Shown here: positions 38,346 to 51,069 of the stretch, one piece after another
How positions within the stretch are numbered: the stretch's first letter is position 1
How the letters are laid out: the number at the start of each line of letters is the position of its first letter
Assembly: GCA_003344405.1 (NCBI GenBank)
Contig: NOWV01000311.1
Coordinates: 1 to 53,351, forward strand
Reading direction: 5' to 3'
From: Trichoplax sp. H2
Lineage: Eukaryota; Placozoa; Uniplacotomia; Trichoplacea
Length of the DNA: 53,351 nt
Position numbers and translations under genes: made by a program
Notes under the pieces: generated by a model
The model's input: the letters and a program-made list of their open reading frames with translations, nothing else
Told to the model about the DNA's origin: nothing
Databases searched by the model: none

Positions 38346-41300
38346 GATAACGATATCGATGAACCTTCTTCTTCTAATAGGTAAACAAGAAGGGATTACT
38401 AATGGTTAAACGGTAATCATGATCGACCAAGTTGTCAGAAACTAAATGCTGTATATTATCGAATATTGTAATATTTACCTTGGATGATAGATCAATTCTA
38501 ACAGTAGATCCAACCATATTTACAACAAAAATAATAAACTTGCCGAAGCGGAGATGACGATCAAATACTACTGCAAACTCGCAAGTGGACTTGTTTTGAT
38601 TATTTTTTTTTTTTTTTCGAATCTTGCCTATCTTAATACAATAACCATAATTAGCTTAAGTCACTAGTATACAATAGCATTTCAAATTACTATTTAAACC
38701 TTTTTAAAGGCTCTATGTTGTGAACAATATTTCACAATCTTATTCATCAAAATATCAACAATACTGTCAGTGTAAACAACATGGTAAGTGGCTCATCCCA
38801 CTTGGATGAAAAACACCCCTTCCATTTTATTGGATTTTTTTTAATTATTTTTCTTGTTTTTTTCTTATGCAAAATTTAATTTGGTGAGATCAATATAATT
38901 TCAGGGTTCCCGCTGACTATCCGAGAATTGCCTTGCTATGCTCTGTACGGATATGTACCAAATTGTCGCCTAAATGCGATAATTGTTTAACTTAGAGCTA
39001 TTTTTGAAGCTATCGAGAATTCCACCAATAGCATATATAGTATATATATAATCTGCTTAGAACTACTAAGATTCATTAACCAGCTTATAACACCAGTGTA
39101 CCTATAACTGATATATAACTAGTTGACTACAAACAAATGCAGTACTTGATATTACAAAGTATTCTTTTATACGTTTCCTATCCTATCATACTTGTAAAAA
39201 GATTGCAATTTTACGCGATGTCCTATTTCTAAAGCTGGCTAGCTGTAGGAAGATAGTAATTCGCAGTAACTAAGATATAGAAGTATAGCTTCCTATTACG
39301 ATGACTATTCCATACGTTTACAACAATGCCTGATGATGACAAGGACTAATTTAATCGGTGTTCTTCAAGTAAAATTTATCTAGTGCTCCTACGATATGTT
39401 TACAATCACATAGCAGCCCAACCCTTTATTAAGTTGTGATCCATACTGTACAAGGTGTTACTTGACTGTAAATATGGTTAGCGCTGTCGTAAGGATTAAG
39501 ACGCTACTTGGTAGCAAATAGGTCCAAACAGTACACAACCATCGTATAGCTGTCTCAACGTAATGATATTAACACCCAGAAATTGCATTCAAAGTGCTTC
39601 CAAAGGATCAACTAGTCGACTGTAAATATGTCTACACTGCTGACACCCATCATATAGCATTGGGAACGTTATCATATTTACATGTAGAAATTACTCTCAA
39701 GGTATTCCCTTCGTGTAGCAGATTTTGCTGGAACTATGTCTAGACAACACAGAATCATAATTTATTATATTCAAAAAGACAAAATTAATTTTATATCGAA
39801 CAGTTAATGTCAAGGGACTAAATAAGCATCAATAACTCGATTGAAACTGTATTCGTATAGCAGATAACTGTCGTCTAGTATTTTCAACATGATGAAATGG
39901 CAGGTACAACTGCTGTCCAGATTGCATCCGAACATTAATGTCTCAATTAAAATATGTCCGGAGACAAATAAACAGCAATCCCATAATGTATTTAGCACGA
40001 TGATAATTATATCTGAAATCTGCTGTCAACGTGTCTCAGTATCCGTGACTTGGAGTAAAAGATATCCTCACTGTAGACAGTCATTGTTTCGCATTCCTAA
40101 TGTACCTAATGATATGCACAGCTAGTAGCTGCTATCAAAGTGCCACTTAAGCATAAGTTACTAGAGTAAATTGGCCTAACAGTAGAATTTATATAGTATT
40201 CAAACATTGGTAAACAAAGCCAATAATAGCATCTTATTTTATATTTCTCCCTTACTAATAAACAAAAAACCCAGAACGATTCAAAAAATAGTTTAAAAAA
40301 AATGAATATTAACTTATATCTTTCGGTATGAAAAGCTGCTTATCGATGATCTATTAAAAGCAGCATATTATCAACAGAATGTAGATGAGTCCTTGCAGCC
40401 GCACTACTTCTTGAATTACTTCCTTATCTTATTTTAACTTTTCAAAGGCTAGGTGATTGTGGCATTTAATGATCCTTTTTAATCGTATTCATTTAAAAAG
40501 CTACAATGTAGCATAACCGCTAATTAATATTAATAATTAATAGGGTAATCAACAATAAGAATACACAGAAGCTATGGTACAGGACGTAGCAATCTATGGA
40601 AATTTTACCCATTTTATTAAGGAGTGAATGGTGGTAATTTAAAATTAGGAAGGTCGATGGGTTCCTTTGATTTGGTAGAAAACTGCAAGTACGCGTATAT
40701 TCTAGTTTACCAGAGATGAATTCTGTTGTATCCAAGCTTTACACGTATGATAATTTTAAGTTCACTTACAATTGATACTCTTACGCTACAGCTGCTATTA
40801 AATCACTTATAATTATATAAAAATTGTACGCCATTCATTGTAAACCCTCTCTATACCAAAGCTAGCTTTGAATTTTATCTAACCGTTGATATCTTATTTA
40901 TTCTCGAAGCTAAATTGCCATACGTGCATTTGCTAATGGTTACCAGGGGATTCCTAAGGAACATTTTATTAGTTCTTGTAATTACCTCCGCATTCTTTCT
41001 GGTAAAGGTGTTTAACTGTAAATAAATTCTTGGTCACCGCAAACGTAATTGATGAATGTTTTGAAGCAACGAGAACGATCACAACTGTAAGCAGATTGTA
41101 GATTTTTTGCAGCCATTCAACTAAAAGATCTGGCTTCTATTAGCGTTAAGCAATGTTGGACTGTTCTCAAATTAGTTTCAATAGCTGATAAAAAAGTTCG
41201 AATTCACTAATATCAGTTGCGCGATAAGAAAAAGCTAAATATTGTAGGTGTAGGTCTTTCCATTCCAAGTAAGCCTGCTCGTACGTACTGTACCAGTGCC

Positions 41301-41825
41301 GAAGTAACTTAAATTATCATGCATAAATGGATGTCGTACGGATTAATTTGACTATGGTACGGTAAATCTTGCGCACAATAATCAAGTAGATATCATAAAT
41401 GTGTATTATTCGTTGGAAGTGCTATTAGGTAGAGTAAGGAACTTGTTTCATTCTTAAGTAGTCCCTGGTAGTGTTTGTACAATTATACAGACATACAGTA
41501 GTCGTTACGAGCACACACAACGGTCTGCTGAGCGAAGAATTTCATTGTAAGTACGAGGAATAATCATATCGAAATTAGTACACTCTAATTTAGAACATGA
41601 TGCTCCTTTATTGGTTATGTTGATTATCTTGCACCGAATAAAACCGTGAGTATCATCGCATTTACGGTTGTTAGGTATAGGTTAACTAACAACCATGTGC
41701 ATGAAAGCAGCATCAGGGTATACATATATATATATATATAAAAAAACTCTATGAAATCACGTATAGTATTCATTTTTATATGACGCCATACTGCATGTCT
41801 GTAAGTAGCCGCACAAGGTCACCAT
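38346..41825. other. Intergenic region between the Sel1 gene and DDOST
   Basis: No secure gene in 3.5 kb. A 14-T tract lies near 38606-38619. The block 39430-39730 contains imperfect tandem repeats in which GACTGTAAATATG recurs (39464, 39619), as does CCATCGTATAGC / CCATCATATAGC (39540, 39647). Microsatellite (TA)n at 41720-41739. One exon-like frame at 41113-41211 is listed separately. Confidence 0.5.
41113..41211 (+). CDS. Exon-like frame, unassigned
   Basis: After the strong acceptor GATTTTTTGCAG a frame reads IQLKDLASISVKQCWTVL, continues to ADKKVRIH and stops at TAA. About 32 codons with protein-like composition. No partner exons recognised; it may be chance. Confidence 0.2.
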
Positions 41826-44800
41826 TTAATCTCTCTTATCTTTATCGTTAGGTCGGTAGTGTAAAAAGACAAATGAGAATATAAAGACACCAAACATCAT
41901 TGAAAAGGCGCTGGCATAATACGGATAAGCGGATAGGATGAATCGTTCATACTGCGTGTGCTCCAATGGACGGACAGATACCTACGTATATTTACGAAAT
42001 GTTAATGCTCACAAATGTTTCTCAGGAAATAGTCATTTAATTGCTACGTACCTGAGTGGCACTAAACATATGAGTATATCCAAGTCTCAAGTAATCAATT
42101 TTAAATTGGTAAACGCCATAAACGTCTGGAACTTTAAAGTGAGCTTTGAATGTTATCGCTATGAAAATGAACAACAATCATCACTTAGCCCATATAAGTG
42201 TACACTTTGCAAATCACTAGCGGTAAACATACTATATTCTATTTCAGTATTATACGTGAAAGGTGTACAGTAATTTTCAACGACTACACCAGTATAACAT
42301 CATTGCTGCGGTATTACGCATCATATCAGCTTACGATTTGAAGAACGGTTCATCGTCACCCGAACAAATGGATCAATACGAACAAATTCAAGTTGGATAT
42401 CCGTGCGGATAGGGGGCACCCATTTACCGTTAACGAGTTCTTCGATATCGACAGTAAATTCCTATTTATCGAGAAAGTAAAGAAATACTTTATTTCAATT
42501 ATCAACGAATTTAATACACTGTATATTTATGACTAAACATAAAATTTATGGCTAAATAATAGTGTTGCTAACCAATTCATCTCCGACAGTATAAAACTGT
42601 GCTTCCTTCGTTTCCCCTACTTTGTGATGACGTATATTTCCGTAACGTAGAACACCGTTCTTTTTAAAGGTCCAGCCGGCTAAAGAAATAGCTAAACGTT
42701 CATTGCCACTATTCTCATACCTATGATGAAGGTAGTTTGTTAGGATCATCATTGCTATAGATTTAATTTGTTTAGTTAACAGTGCGAATCAATCCGCATC
42801 ACTCCAAAAAGAGACTTAAAGTTTATAAATAATACCAATACTTACGTTCTTTCTTTTGGATAGGCTACCTGAACATTTGAATGCAAGAATCTATGAAAGT
42901 ATAATGTTGTATTAGTTAGAAAATTTTGAATTAGAATGATACATAAATATGTATTTGTCGTCGTACTCATCGCTAAAGAAATCCAGTGAACCGCAGAAAA
43001 CAACACGTGCGTTATTTCTGGCTTGCATAGATGCGATAAGGACAGTATTTTTTCCAATGGCTTGCGGGGCCTTGGGATGACAACATGCATGTTAGTTATG
43101 TTACATGAGGGTACTTTTTATTAATAAAATATCAGATTACGCGTGCATACACCTTAGGTGTTACTTACATTCTTAACTCTTTCATCAGGAAAATAAGAAA
43201 AGCTAGATGGACTTCCAGTCAAAATTTCCATTACAAGTGGATTGTCTGCATCAACAGTCAATCTATTGCCATTATAGATAAGAAATTATTTATCCATACA
43301 TTCGAATAATTTCATTAGCGATAAAACTATATCCCAATTATAGTTCTATTAGGTGTTGTACCAACTTACCCTATACCTCTGTAAAGTAAAGGATCATTAA
43401 CGCCGACACCAACAACTACAGGTGCGTCGATTAAACTAGCTTTAGATTTCGCAACAACCATAGTATGATAGCCTTCATCTCTCTTGTCATAATTAATATG
43501 ATCAATAACAGCTGTTTTCTCTTCGTCCATTTCTAAGCCACATTCTGCTGCCAAGTCACGAATAGGCTCACCTTGGAATACAATCGCGATAATTTAACGT
43601 TAAGTTAATGACGCAAACTAGGATATCTATTCTATTAATAAATCACTATATATAGTCTACCGCAAAGTACAGTGCAATCGGTTACTGATTTACCACTGAA
43701 GTATCTATCAGTCTGAATAATACCACTCAAACTAGCTTAAAATCATTATACAAACGGAGGACTTTAGCTCTTAAAATAGGGGAAGGAAATTGATCTAACC
43801 TATATCCGAGCTACCAGCTACCAGGACATTTCTTCCACTGTCAATGAATTCGGTAATGGCAGCAACGTTGATATTACCGCCGAATTCTTTTAGAACCAAT
43901 GCGATGAAAAAAATAAGAATTTATCGCCAATAATCAATTAGCGTTTGCTATATTACTTGACATTTACTTGTAGACTGTCACCCTAAGGTATTAGCGTAAA
44001 AGGTTGTAATGGTATAGTGTGATCACTTTTCTTACCTTCAACACTAGGAGAGAGGATTACGAGATGTTCGTATAAGAATTCACCGTATTTAGAGAGTGCT
44101 AAACTAGGATCATCAGCTGTTTTGAAATCTAATGACAATCCAATTCCTGAAAGAAAAATATTTCAGTTATCTAAGGCAATGCTAGAGTCTGTATATGTAT
44201 CAGTTATTGCAGCAATAAAATCCAGTTGCGTTATTACCTAGCCGATCATTAATTATAATATGCAATTAATAACAGGCCATTAATATTCTGTTAAGATACA
44301 TACGAGATCAAGCTAGTTTTTGTTCGTCAATTCTGGTTAGCTAACTGTTCCGATTGCCGATTTGAACTGGGTATATAGTACTGTACAACCAGCTGTAGTA
44401 TTGCGTAGGGTACAAGTTCATACACTGCACCACGAAAGTACAATAACTATACTGTAATAATGTTAGTACAGGAGAGCTCATTGCGATCTACTTTAGGAAA
44501 AGTGGAGCAACACTGGTTAATTCTTTGCGTGAACTTGTACCATAAATTTGTATAAGAATTTGGCCCCATTGCAGTATTGTGCACAGTACAAGCTTATCCA
44601 TCGCGGCAAGAGCAAACTGTAACTATGCGTATCGCGCTATTATCTATATACATAATAGTACATGGAGATTCGAAAATGAAGCAAACTGATTTTGATTCTA
44701 TATAATTATCCAACATTGGCTTATTGTTGTGCTGTACTTGGTATACAGTACAGTCTAACCGAAGTCCGATGTATTAGGTTAAGACCATACTGTAACTATA

Positions 44801-45592
44801 CATTACTTCGATATCTACTTGACGACATCATGATCTCTGGGCACAATCTAACCACTTCCGTATCCTATCCAATGCTAAGGTAACATTTAAAGCTGCATTT
44901 GAGCTACAACGGACGACATTACCGAGATCAGATGTACTACTATACACTATCATGATATGTCAATTCAATAGTACGCTAGAGAAGCGATGGCAAGTGCTGG
45001 TGGAATTCTGCATCATTATCGTCATTGGTGATTTAATCCATGAAGAAATGTGACTGATGATAAGGTATTTAATTGGAGTCAAGATAGCTAGACAATAAAT
45101 CCCTTATCGATCCCATATTCAACTGATCCAATTATCCAAAGTAGCAATTTCAATTAAGATCGTTCAAACTTCAAGATGCTGAGAAGTACTTTGAATAGCA
45201 AGTTCCATTGTAGGCGAAAGTCCTACAATGCCCTTGTCATCAAGTGAGTTTTTTCTAGTCAATTTTAAGCTAATTTGATGTAGTAAAAGTCAATCCATTT
45301 CTATCCATTTCACTTTGATTAAGATTTTGCCAGTTTTTTTCACTGGCCAACAAGTTTATCATCACAGTACAAGAGCATCAATAAGAAAAAAATACATTGA
45401 GACGTAGAGTCAATTCATGCAGGATGCCATTTTACCTTGCAATATCTTAAAGAACGATGAGTGCGTTTCTTTGGTATTGAAGTTATCCAAGAGAACCAAC
45501 GTTCTGTCTTGATTGTTACTTTGAGTATCACATACTACTAAGCTTCCCAACACCGAGAAAATAATAATAATATCGGTTAATCGCAGCCCCAT
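41826..45592 (-). CDS. DDOST: Oligosaccharyltransferase 48-kDa subunit (DDOST / OST48), 11 exons, 445 aa
   Basis: Lumenal type I membrane subunit of the oligosaccharyltransferase (yeast Wbp1) that N-glycosylates nascent chains at the translocon. Exons in transcript order: 45592-45436, 44146-44036, 43886-43800, 43571-43370, 43262-43169, 43070-42967, 42890-42846, 42720-42573, 42461-42335, 42158-42052, 41981-41826; all introns GT-AG with consistent phases. It starts with a signal peptide ([20 protein letters not shown]), then [73 protein letters not shown], the conserved [62 protein letters not shown] and [15 protein letters not shown]. The C-terminal helix ([16 protein letters not shown]) ends in a charged cytosolic tail. 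Length fits the mature animal family. Intron 1 is 1.29 kb and contains degenerate local repeats. Confidence 0.97.
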
Positions 45593-46730
45593 GGTTTTAA
45601 CGAACTGAAGCTTCGCAAATCAGAGCAACAGTGAATTTTTTTTCCTCAGATCTCTTGATGGATCGCAAAGTCAGGAAGAATGTGCGTGATGATACAACGT
45701 CTAGCGTGAAAGGACGTCGTCACTCGCCTTGGTTGTACTGTTCTGTACTGTATGCTTTGGCTGTTTGCTCATGGCGTGTACTGTACACTGTACACTGTAC
45801 AGTACTGTACAGCATGTTCAATTGCGCATGCATCGGTGCATGGCTACAGTACAGTATTGTACAGTGTACAGTACTGTGCTTTGGACGTCATTTGTTGGTT
45901 CGTCTGGCTGTACAGTACTGTACACTGTAAACTGTACACTGTACACTGTGGTCATGATAGGACTAGCGACGAGTGTTACAACAGTGGTCACCACTGATCA
46001 CTCAGTGATCACTAACCAGGCATTGCTACTATACTGTGCATATTGCTATTGTAGCTGCTTCAGCAGGAAACGGTAGACGACCGACATATGATATGCTCAA
46101 TTTAGCAAAAAGAAAAGCATTGACGGATAAAATCGAATAGACAAGTCATCCAATTGGCTGTAACCCTAGGCGCAATAGCATAACAGTAGTCTTGAGTCAG
46201 AAGTCATATCATGACCACTGACATAGAGATTACTCATGGAGGAAACAGACGTGCATTACTACCCAGGATATGAAAGAAACATAAAAGTTAAGATAGCGAG
46301 CGATTCCATTTTTTTGATGTTGAATTTTTCGCTTTACAATTTGATAGTCATAGTGCTGTGGCTGTCGTTGCCATTTGTACAGCCGTTGGTTGTCCACGTG
46401 TAATAAGTTCTTACTCTACTCTATAGTATGTCTTGATTGATTTACAGCAGTCTGTACGTCTGTATAGTTTTTGTCTATGCCACTTGCTCCATGGAGTCTT
46501 CATAACTCTACAGTATTTGCGTACCGTACCTTACCGTACAGTACTGTACACTGTGCACTGTACACTACCGTATAGTAATGAATAGTACCAGAGACTATTG
46601 GGTTAGGTACAGCGGTGTACCTGTACTGTAAGAACTTCCAAAGGCTTTCGGATGATCAATCCCCTACGTACTGTACTGCACCAAGAGTGCATCTGTGGCG
46701 TGCTGTCGATTACGGTCATCGCATTACAAA
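45593..46730. promoter_or_regulatory. Shared divergent upstream region of DDOST (-) and MRPL20 (+), packed with TACTG palindromes
   Basis: 1.14 kb between two divergent start codons. Dense TACTG/CAGTA runs occupy 45733-45950 (140-360 bp from the DDOST start), 46536-46566 and 46620-46680 (50-195 bp from the MRPL20 start). A short palindromic stretch, CACTGATCACTCAGTGATCAC, lies at about 45992. The block is GC-richer than the surroundings. Overlapping plus-strand open frames here (45631-46076) are by-products of the stop-free repeat. Confidence 0.6.
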
Positions 46731-47833
46731 ATGGTTCGAGGTGGAAGTGTCGATAGGAGCATTCGAAGAGCAAAGATATTTGCTCTTACTAAGGTAAACC
46801 TGATTTCATTATCATTCTAGAGTAGATTCATCGTTAGTCTTATCTAAAGATAAATAAAATGATCTGTTAAGGGTTTCCGAGGTCGATCCAAAAATTGTTA
46901 TTCTTTAGCAATTCGTGCTGCTCATAAAGCACTTCAACATGCCTATCGTGGAAGAAAGCTGAAGAAAAGAGATTTTCGATCGGTAAAACAATTAAAATAA
47001 AATCTATCATTTCATGTGTGATTATCGTCGACAGCGATATTTGGTATGTTAAGAATAAACTCATTCATGGAACATCAATGATTTATAGTTATGGATTACC
47101 AGGATTAGCAATGCAGCACAAGAACAGAAAATGCCTTATTCCATGTTTATGCATAACATGGTTCGAGTAAGTGGATGCTGTACTGTATTAAGACCATCAT
47201 TGATGCGTTCGTCAAAGCAATCAATGCGAACAAGTTCTTCCTCCGCGCATGTATAGTGTATAGCCACAGACTACTACAAAACAGCTTTTATCGAGCGGTC
47301 CGTAGTAGAACCTAAACAATCATATACTGTACAGTACTGTACTCTACGTATTTCATTTCTGGTTGACGAGTATAACTGCGTAGTAGTCTAAACTCTCCTA
47401 CGTACTGTAGATTTGCAATCTTTTTACAGTACAGTATATTACGTCAATTTAAACTGTTAAGCTCAATAGAACAGGTGTTAACCAATATTTCTATCGTCAT
47501 CTAGGATAAATGGATTACTGTATACTGTACAATGATTGTACTCAGATTAGATCAATCGTCTTCATCTCCCTAAATCAACGGAATGACTTCACTAAAACGA
47601 TTTTTCTTGTTTTAACTTTCTCTAGCTCGAAGTACAATTAAATAGGAAAATTCTTTCAGAGCTTGCTATATATGAGCCTCGATCTTTTCAGGTATGGCTA
47701 AATTGAATCTATTGGAAATTAGAACTATACATCTATGAGGTTGACATTGCAGTCTTAAAATTGTTTATTTCAGGCATTAGCTGATTTAGCAAGGCGAAGA
47801 CAAAGTAAGGGCCTTCTCAATGCTCTCAAGTAA
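46731..47833 (+). CDS. MRPL20: Mitochondrial large-subunit ribosomal protein bL20m (MRPL20), 5 exons, 125 aa
   Basis: Nuclear-encoded protein of the mitochondrial 39S subunit that binds 16S rRNA early in assembly. Exons: 46731-46793, 46872-46982, 47089-47166, 47626-47691, 47774-47833; every intron is phase 0 and GT-AG. The sequence shows the bL20 signature [20 protein letters not shown], the basic helix [33 protein letters not shown], then [19 protein letters not shown] and a C-terminus ending GLLNALK. Strongly basic, as expected. The start ATG precedes [18 protein letters not shown], corresponding to the R-rich beginning of bL20; a cleavable presequence is not obvious. Convergent with the unrecognised gene downstream; divergent from DDOST. 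Confidence 0.95.
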
Positions 47834-48762
47834 TTGCGCCATTCTTTATTCGAACAATTATTCGGCATTTTGTTCCGATCAATAATTTATTACTGTAGTC
47901 GCTAAAAGGACACCTATTATACCTCTGTTAGCATAAAATGAATGCCGAAACTGAAATATAAATACACATTTAATAAGAATCTTCATATTAACATGATTGC
48001 TTTTTTTACCAGTTATGCAAACAATAATTACAGGATATCTTGTTCTTAGTATGTACAATGTGTCATGTATTGTCATATTGCTACTATGTTATATACACAG
48101 TTTGATGTCCCTTAAATCTTGATTCCAATAATTAATTAATATAGCCATAGTTACAAATTGATAATAAAGTAATGAAAACTTATGATATATTATATCCATT
48201 GAGTAAGTGTGAATATTACCGTTGGTATTAAGATAATCATGTTCCTATTTCAAGACTCATGCACTGCAATTCGTATATTACGAATCCGCCCACTGAATTT
48301 GTTCCTTTCTTACGGCTTGAAGTACAGTGCTTAAAAAAAATTTAGTACGCCGATACATCGTCCATTACCATAGCTTTAAGGATCAATTCTAAGTAGTTTT
48401 GTCAATGGCGATTTGATCAGAGTAAAACTATCCGAGTTGTACTGTTTATATGTAGTATATTCTGCAGTAGGATAAAACGAAATACGTAATAATTCCATCG
48501 GAATAATTTAGTAAATTTTAAATGTTTAAGGGAATTTTCCAGAGCATACCATATGGATCTTAAATGTGACCAAAGTTGGAGTACTTTGTATGCGTATATA
48601 TATATAATATTTTATCAGTTATTCAGTTGTACAGTTTTGTACAAATTTACAAAGACTATCAGCAAATGGACTCATAGTTGAATATCTTTGATAACGCATG
48701 GATTGCATAAACTGTTTCACTCGATATTTTAAAAGTATATTCAAATACTATGCATTCTCCAT
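47834..48762. other. Convergent intergenic region
   Basis: 3' flanks of MRPL20 (+) and the next gene (-). AT-rich, with a (TA)n tract near 48594-48610. Nothing else seen. Confidence 0.6.
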
Positions 48763-51069
48763 TCATTTGTTGATAATAGCACCATAAGGATGTACACTGT
48801 AGGTCATTTTAGGAAGATCTTTAAAAGTTCTACGTAGAAGCGTATAAACCTAGAAGAAAGAATGTAAATAGCTATTCAATACGGGTATATAATAGATTGC
48901 TGAGGTCAAGAACGTTAGTAAAATAACTTAAAACAGAAAGTAGCAGAAGCTTGAGGGATTTAAAGTAAAGTAACAAGAATTTGAAAGTAATTAGTGAACA
49001 CTACCTCTTCCGCCTGCCAAAAATCACAATATAGCCAAACGATAGTTTTCTTATCCTGTAAAAACAAGTAATAAATATATCATTCAGTTTATCAAAAAAG
49101 CAGCTCACGTTAATCTAATAATACGTACGTATAAGTACTATGTATTAAAGCATCCATGACTTACAAATTATACGCAGCTCGTATCGCATAACAGTTAGCA
49201 AATTACCTCTTCTTTAATAACAGCTTTACAATTAGGAAATGATCCTTCGGATAACAATTCGCACAGTCTCGGCCAAAATTCTTTCGCAGTATATTTTCCT
49301 GTGACAGTATCATAAAATTCGTATGATAGAAATAATAATTTTCATGATAATAACGAGCGCAGCAAGTTAAGTTTTTTACATTATAGTGCATATCCATTTT
49401 AAATTATGCACTGTTTAATATCTTTTACCTGCTTTAGAACAGGAAATAATCCATTTACCACGAGTCCACTTCGAGACATTGCCCAGTTTCTCTTTGGCAA
49501 GGCTATATTCTTGACTTAAATTACTACTAACGACAGATGATGTTGAAGTTGTAGCCATAGACACACACCACTGCTATTGATTGAAGTAAGATTAAGGAAT
49601 AAACGTAGGTTATATTAAGGCAAATCCTTCAGATATTATTCATGAATGGCATAGCCATGTTCTACAATCTTGAATCTCTTGATTTCAAATATGCTAGTAA
49701 GCGTGAGCAAATACTGGAGTGATATACAATAAATATAGCCTGAACTTGCTTACAGGTTTCCATTCGGTATCTGTTTCCTTAGAACTTGAAATATCGCTGT
49801 CAATTTTCCGTGGTAATAATGATACGTTCTCGTGTTGCTCATTTTTATGTTTCACAGCTATTGTGTCCTGGCGGTCTAATTTTTAAAGGAATTAATCATA
49901 CTTACTGTCGCTCCAAATGAAAATACGTGTGTAACTTTCATGTTTTGTTGTCACAAAATGATACTACAGTAAGTACAATGAATGGTAATTTCTATGAATA
50001 ATAACAATACGGATCCATGCACTGTATGAGACACAAATAGAAGATATTGTTGATTAAGCTACTTACAATTGGAAATCTCAACAGTAGGTGGTAACAAACG
50101 AGGCACAAATGCCTTAAATGTATGGCAGTCTACAAAGCAGCAAAATTGAGCAGGAATATTATAGATGACTGTTATTTATTATCATTTCATCACTGGTAGA
50201 AAGTTGCATTACATGTTAGACATAGACAATGTGCTGGTTATACTTGTAACTACCAGTAGGTGATGCGTGTCATGTAATGACTGTATAAATATACATGGAC
50301 TACTAGAAGATGTCCAGTAGCCCATGAAATACATAACCAAGACCTTAGTGACTTACATACTCAATTTGGTAGTATGTGTATGTAATATTTTGACGAGTAT
50401 CGGCATTGCAATATGCAATGTGTATATGCATGTATAGTATAGTAATAAATTTCTTTACATTCTTGCAAGCTTTCTGCAAATCAACAATCGATCTAACTTT
50501 AGCGTACTGCTACTTTACTCAGATTTTAAATTTGATCTTATGTTTACAAATTTGGGTACATTTCGGCCGATTGCCAGAATGTACCTTCTAATGAAGTGCT
50601 CTTACAAAATGATATTAGGTTAAAAGCATATATGCTTGATACCACAGTGGTGTTGCTACTTTAATGAGACAGAAAAGTTGCTTACTGTAGTGGAATATAG
50701 CATGTACTTTACTCGTACATCGTACACGCGTATATACTGTATTCTGCAGTACAAGTCCAAGGTATAACAAGACAAGTATGTATTACGTTCATTAGCATTT
50801 AACGAGGACAGTACAATTATATATGTATATATATATATTTATTATTATTATTACCATTCCAGAGAGTAAATTTTCGTTTCTGGTGTCTTTCTGGATTACG
50901 TTGTTTATAATAAATCAATCTTTGAAGCTGCAGCACATTGAATACTCCACTGCTACCTTTTTCTTGACCTGTTGGCCAGTGCATAGCAACTTCTAAGTAG
51001 TCTGCAGCATTTTCCATCGCGTTGATAGAGCCATGACAATATACGGGTACCAAGAATGCCAAAATGCAG
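48763..51069 (-). CDS. Unrecognised gene, at least 7 exons, 258 or more aa; C-terminal part resembles the UPF0696/BLES03 (C11orf68) fold family
   Basis: Exons in transcript order: 51069-50855, 50129-50067, 49875-49754, 49573-49429, 49298-49207, 49055-49005, 48849-48763. All boundaries are GT-AG and all phases match (2, 1, 1, 0, 1, 0, 0), which strongly supports one gene even though no family was certain. The first listed exon opens with a hydrophobic stretch (CILAFLVPVYCHGS), possibly a signal peptide, and needs an upstream exon with the start codon. Later pieces read WPTGQEKGSSGVFNVLQLQ, CHTFKAFVPRLLPPTVE, a polar Ser/Glu-rich linker, then RGKWIISCSKAGKYTAKEFW, ELLSEGSFPNCKAVI, TIVWLYCDFWQAEEVYTLL and YSVHPYGAIINK before TGA. 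The GKW...W...L..EG...K...I..Y..DF...V pattern recalls UPF0696 proteins, which have an eIF4E-like fold; that assignment is tentative. An internal ATG at 49558 could also start a 119-aa product. Confidence 0.7.

Noticed and set aside
45631-46076. Three overlapping plus-strand ORFs of 81-115 codons
   Set aside because: All three frames stay open because the TACTG/CAGTA repeat has no stop codon in any frame. They are a by-product of the repeat.
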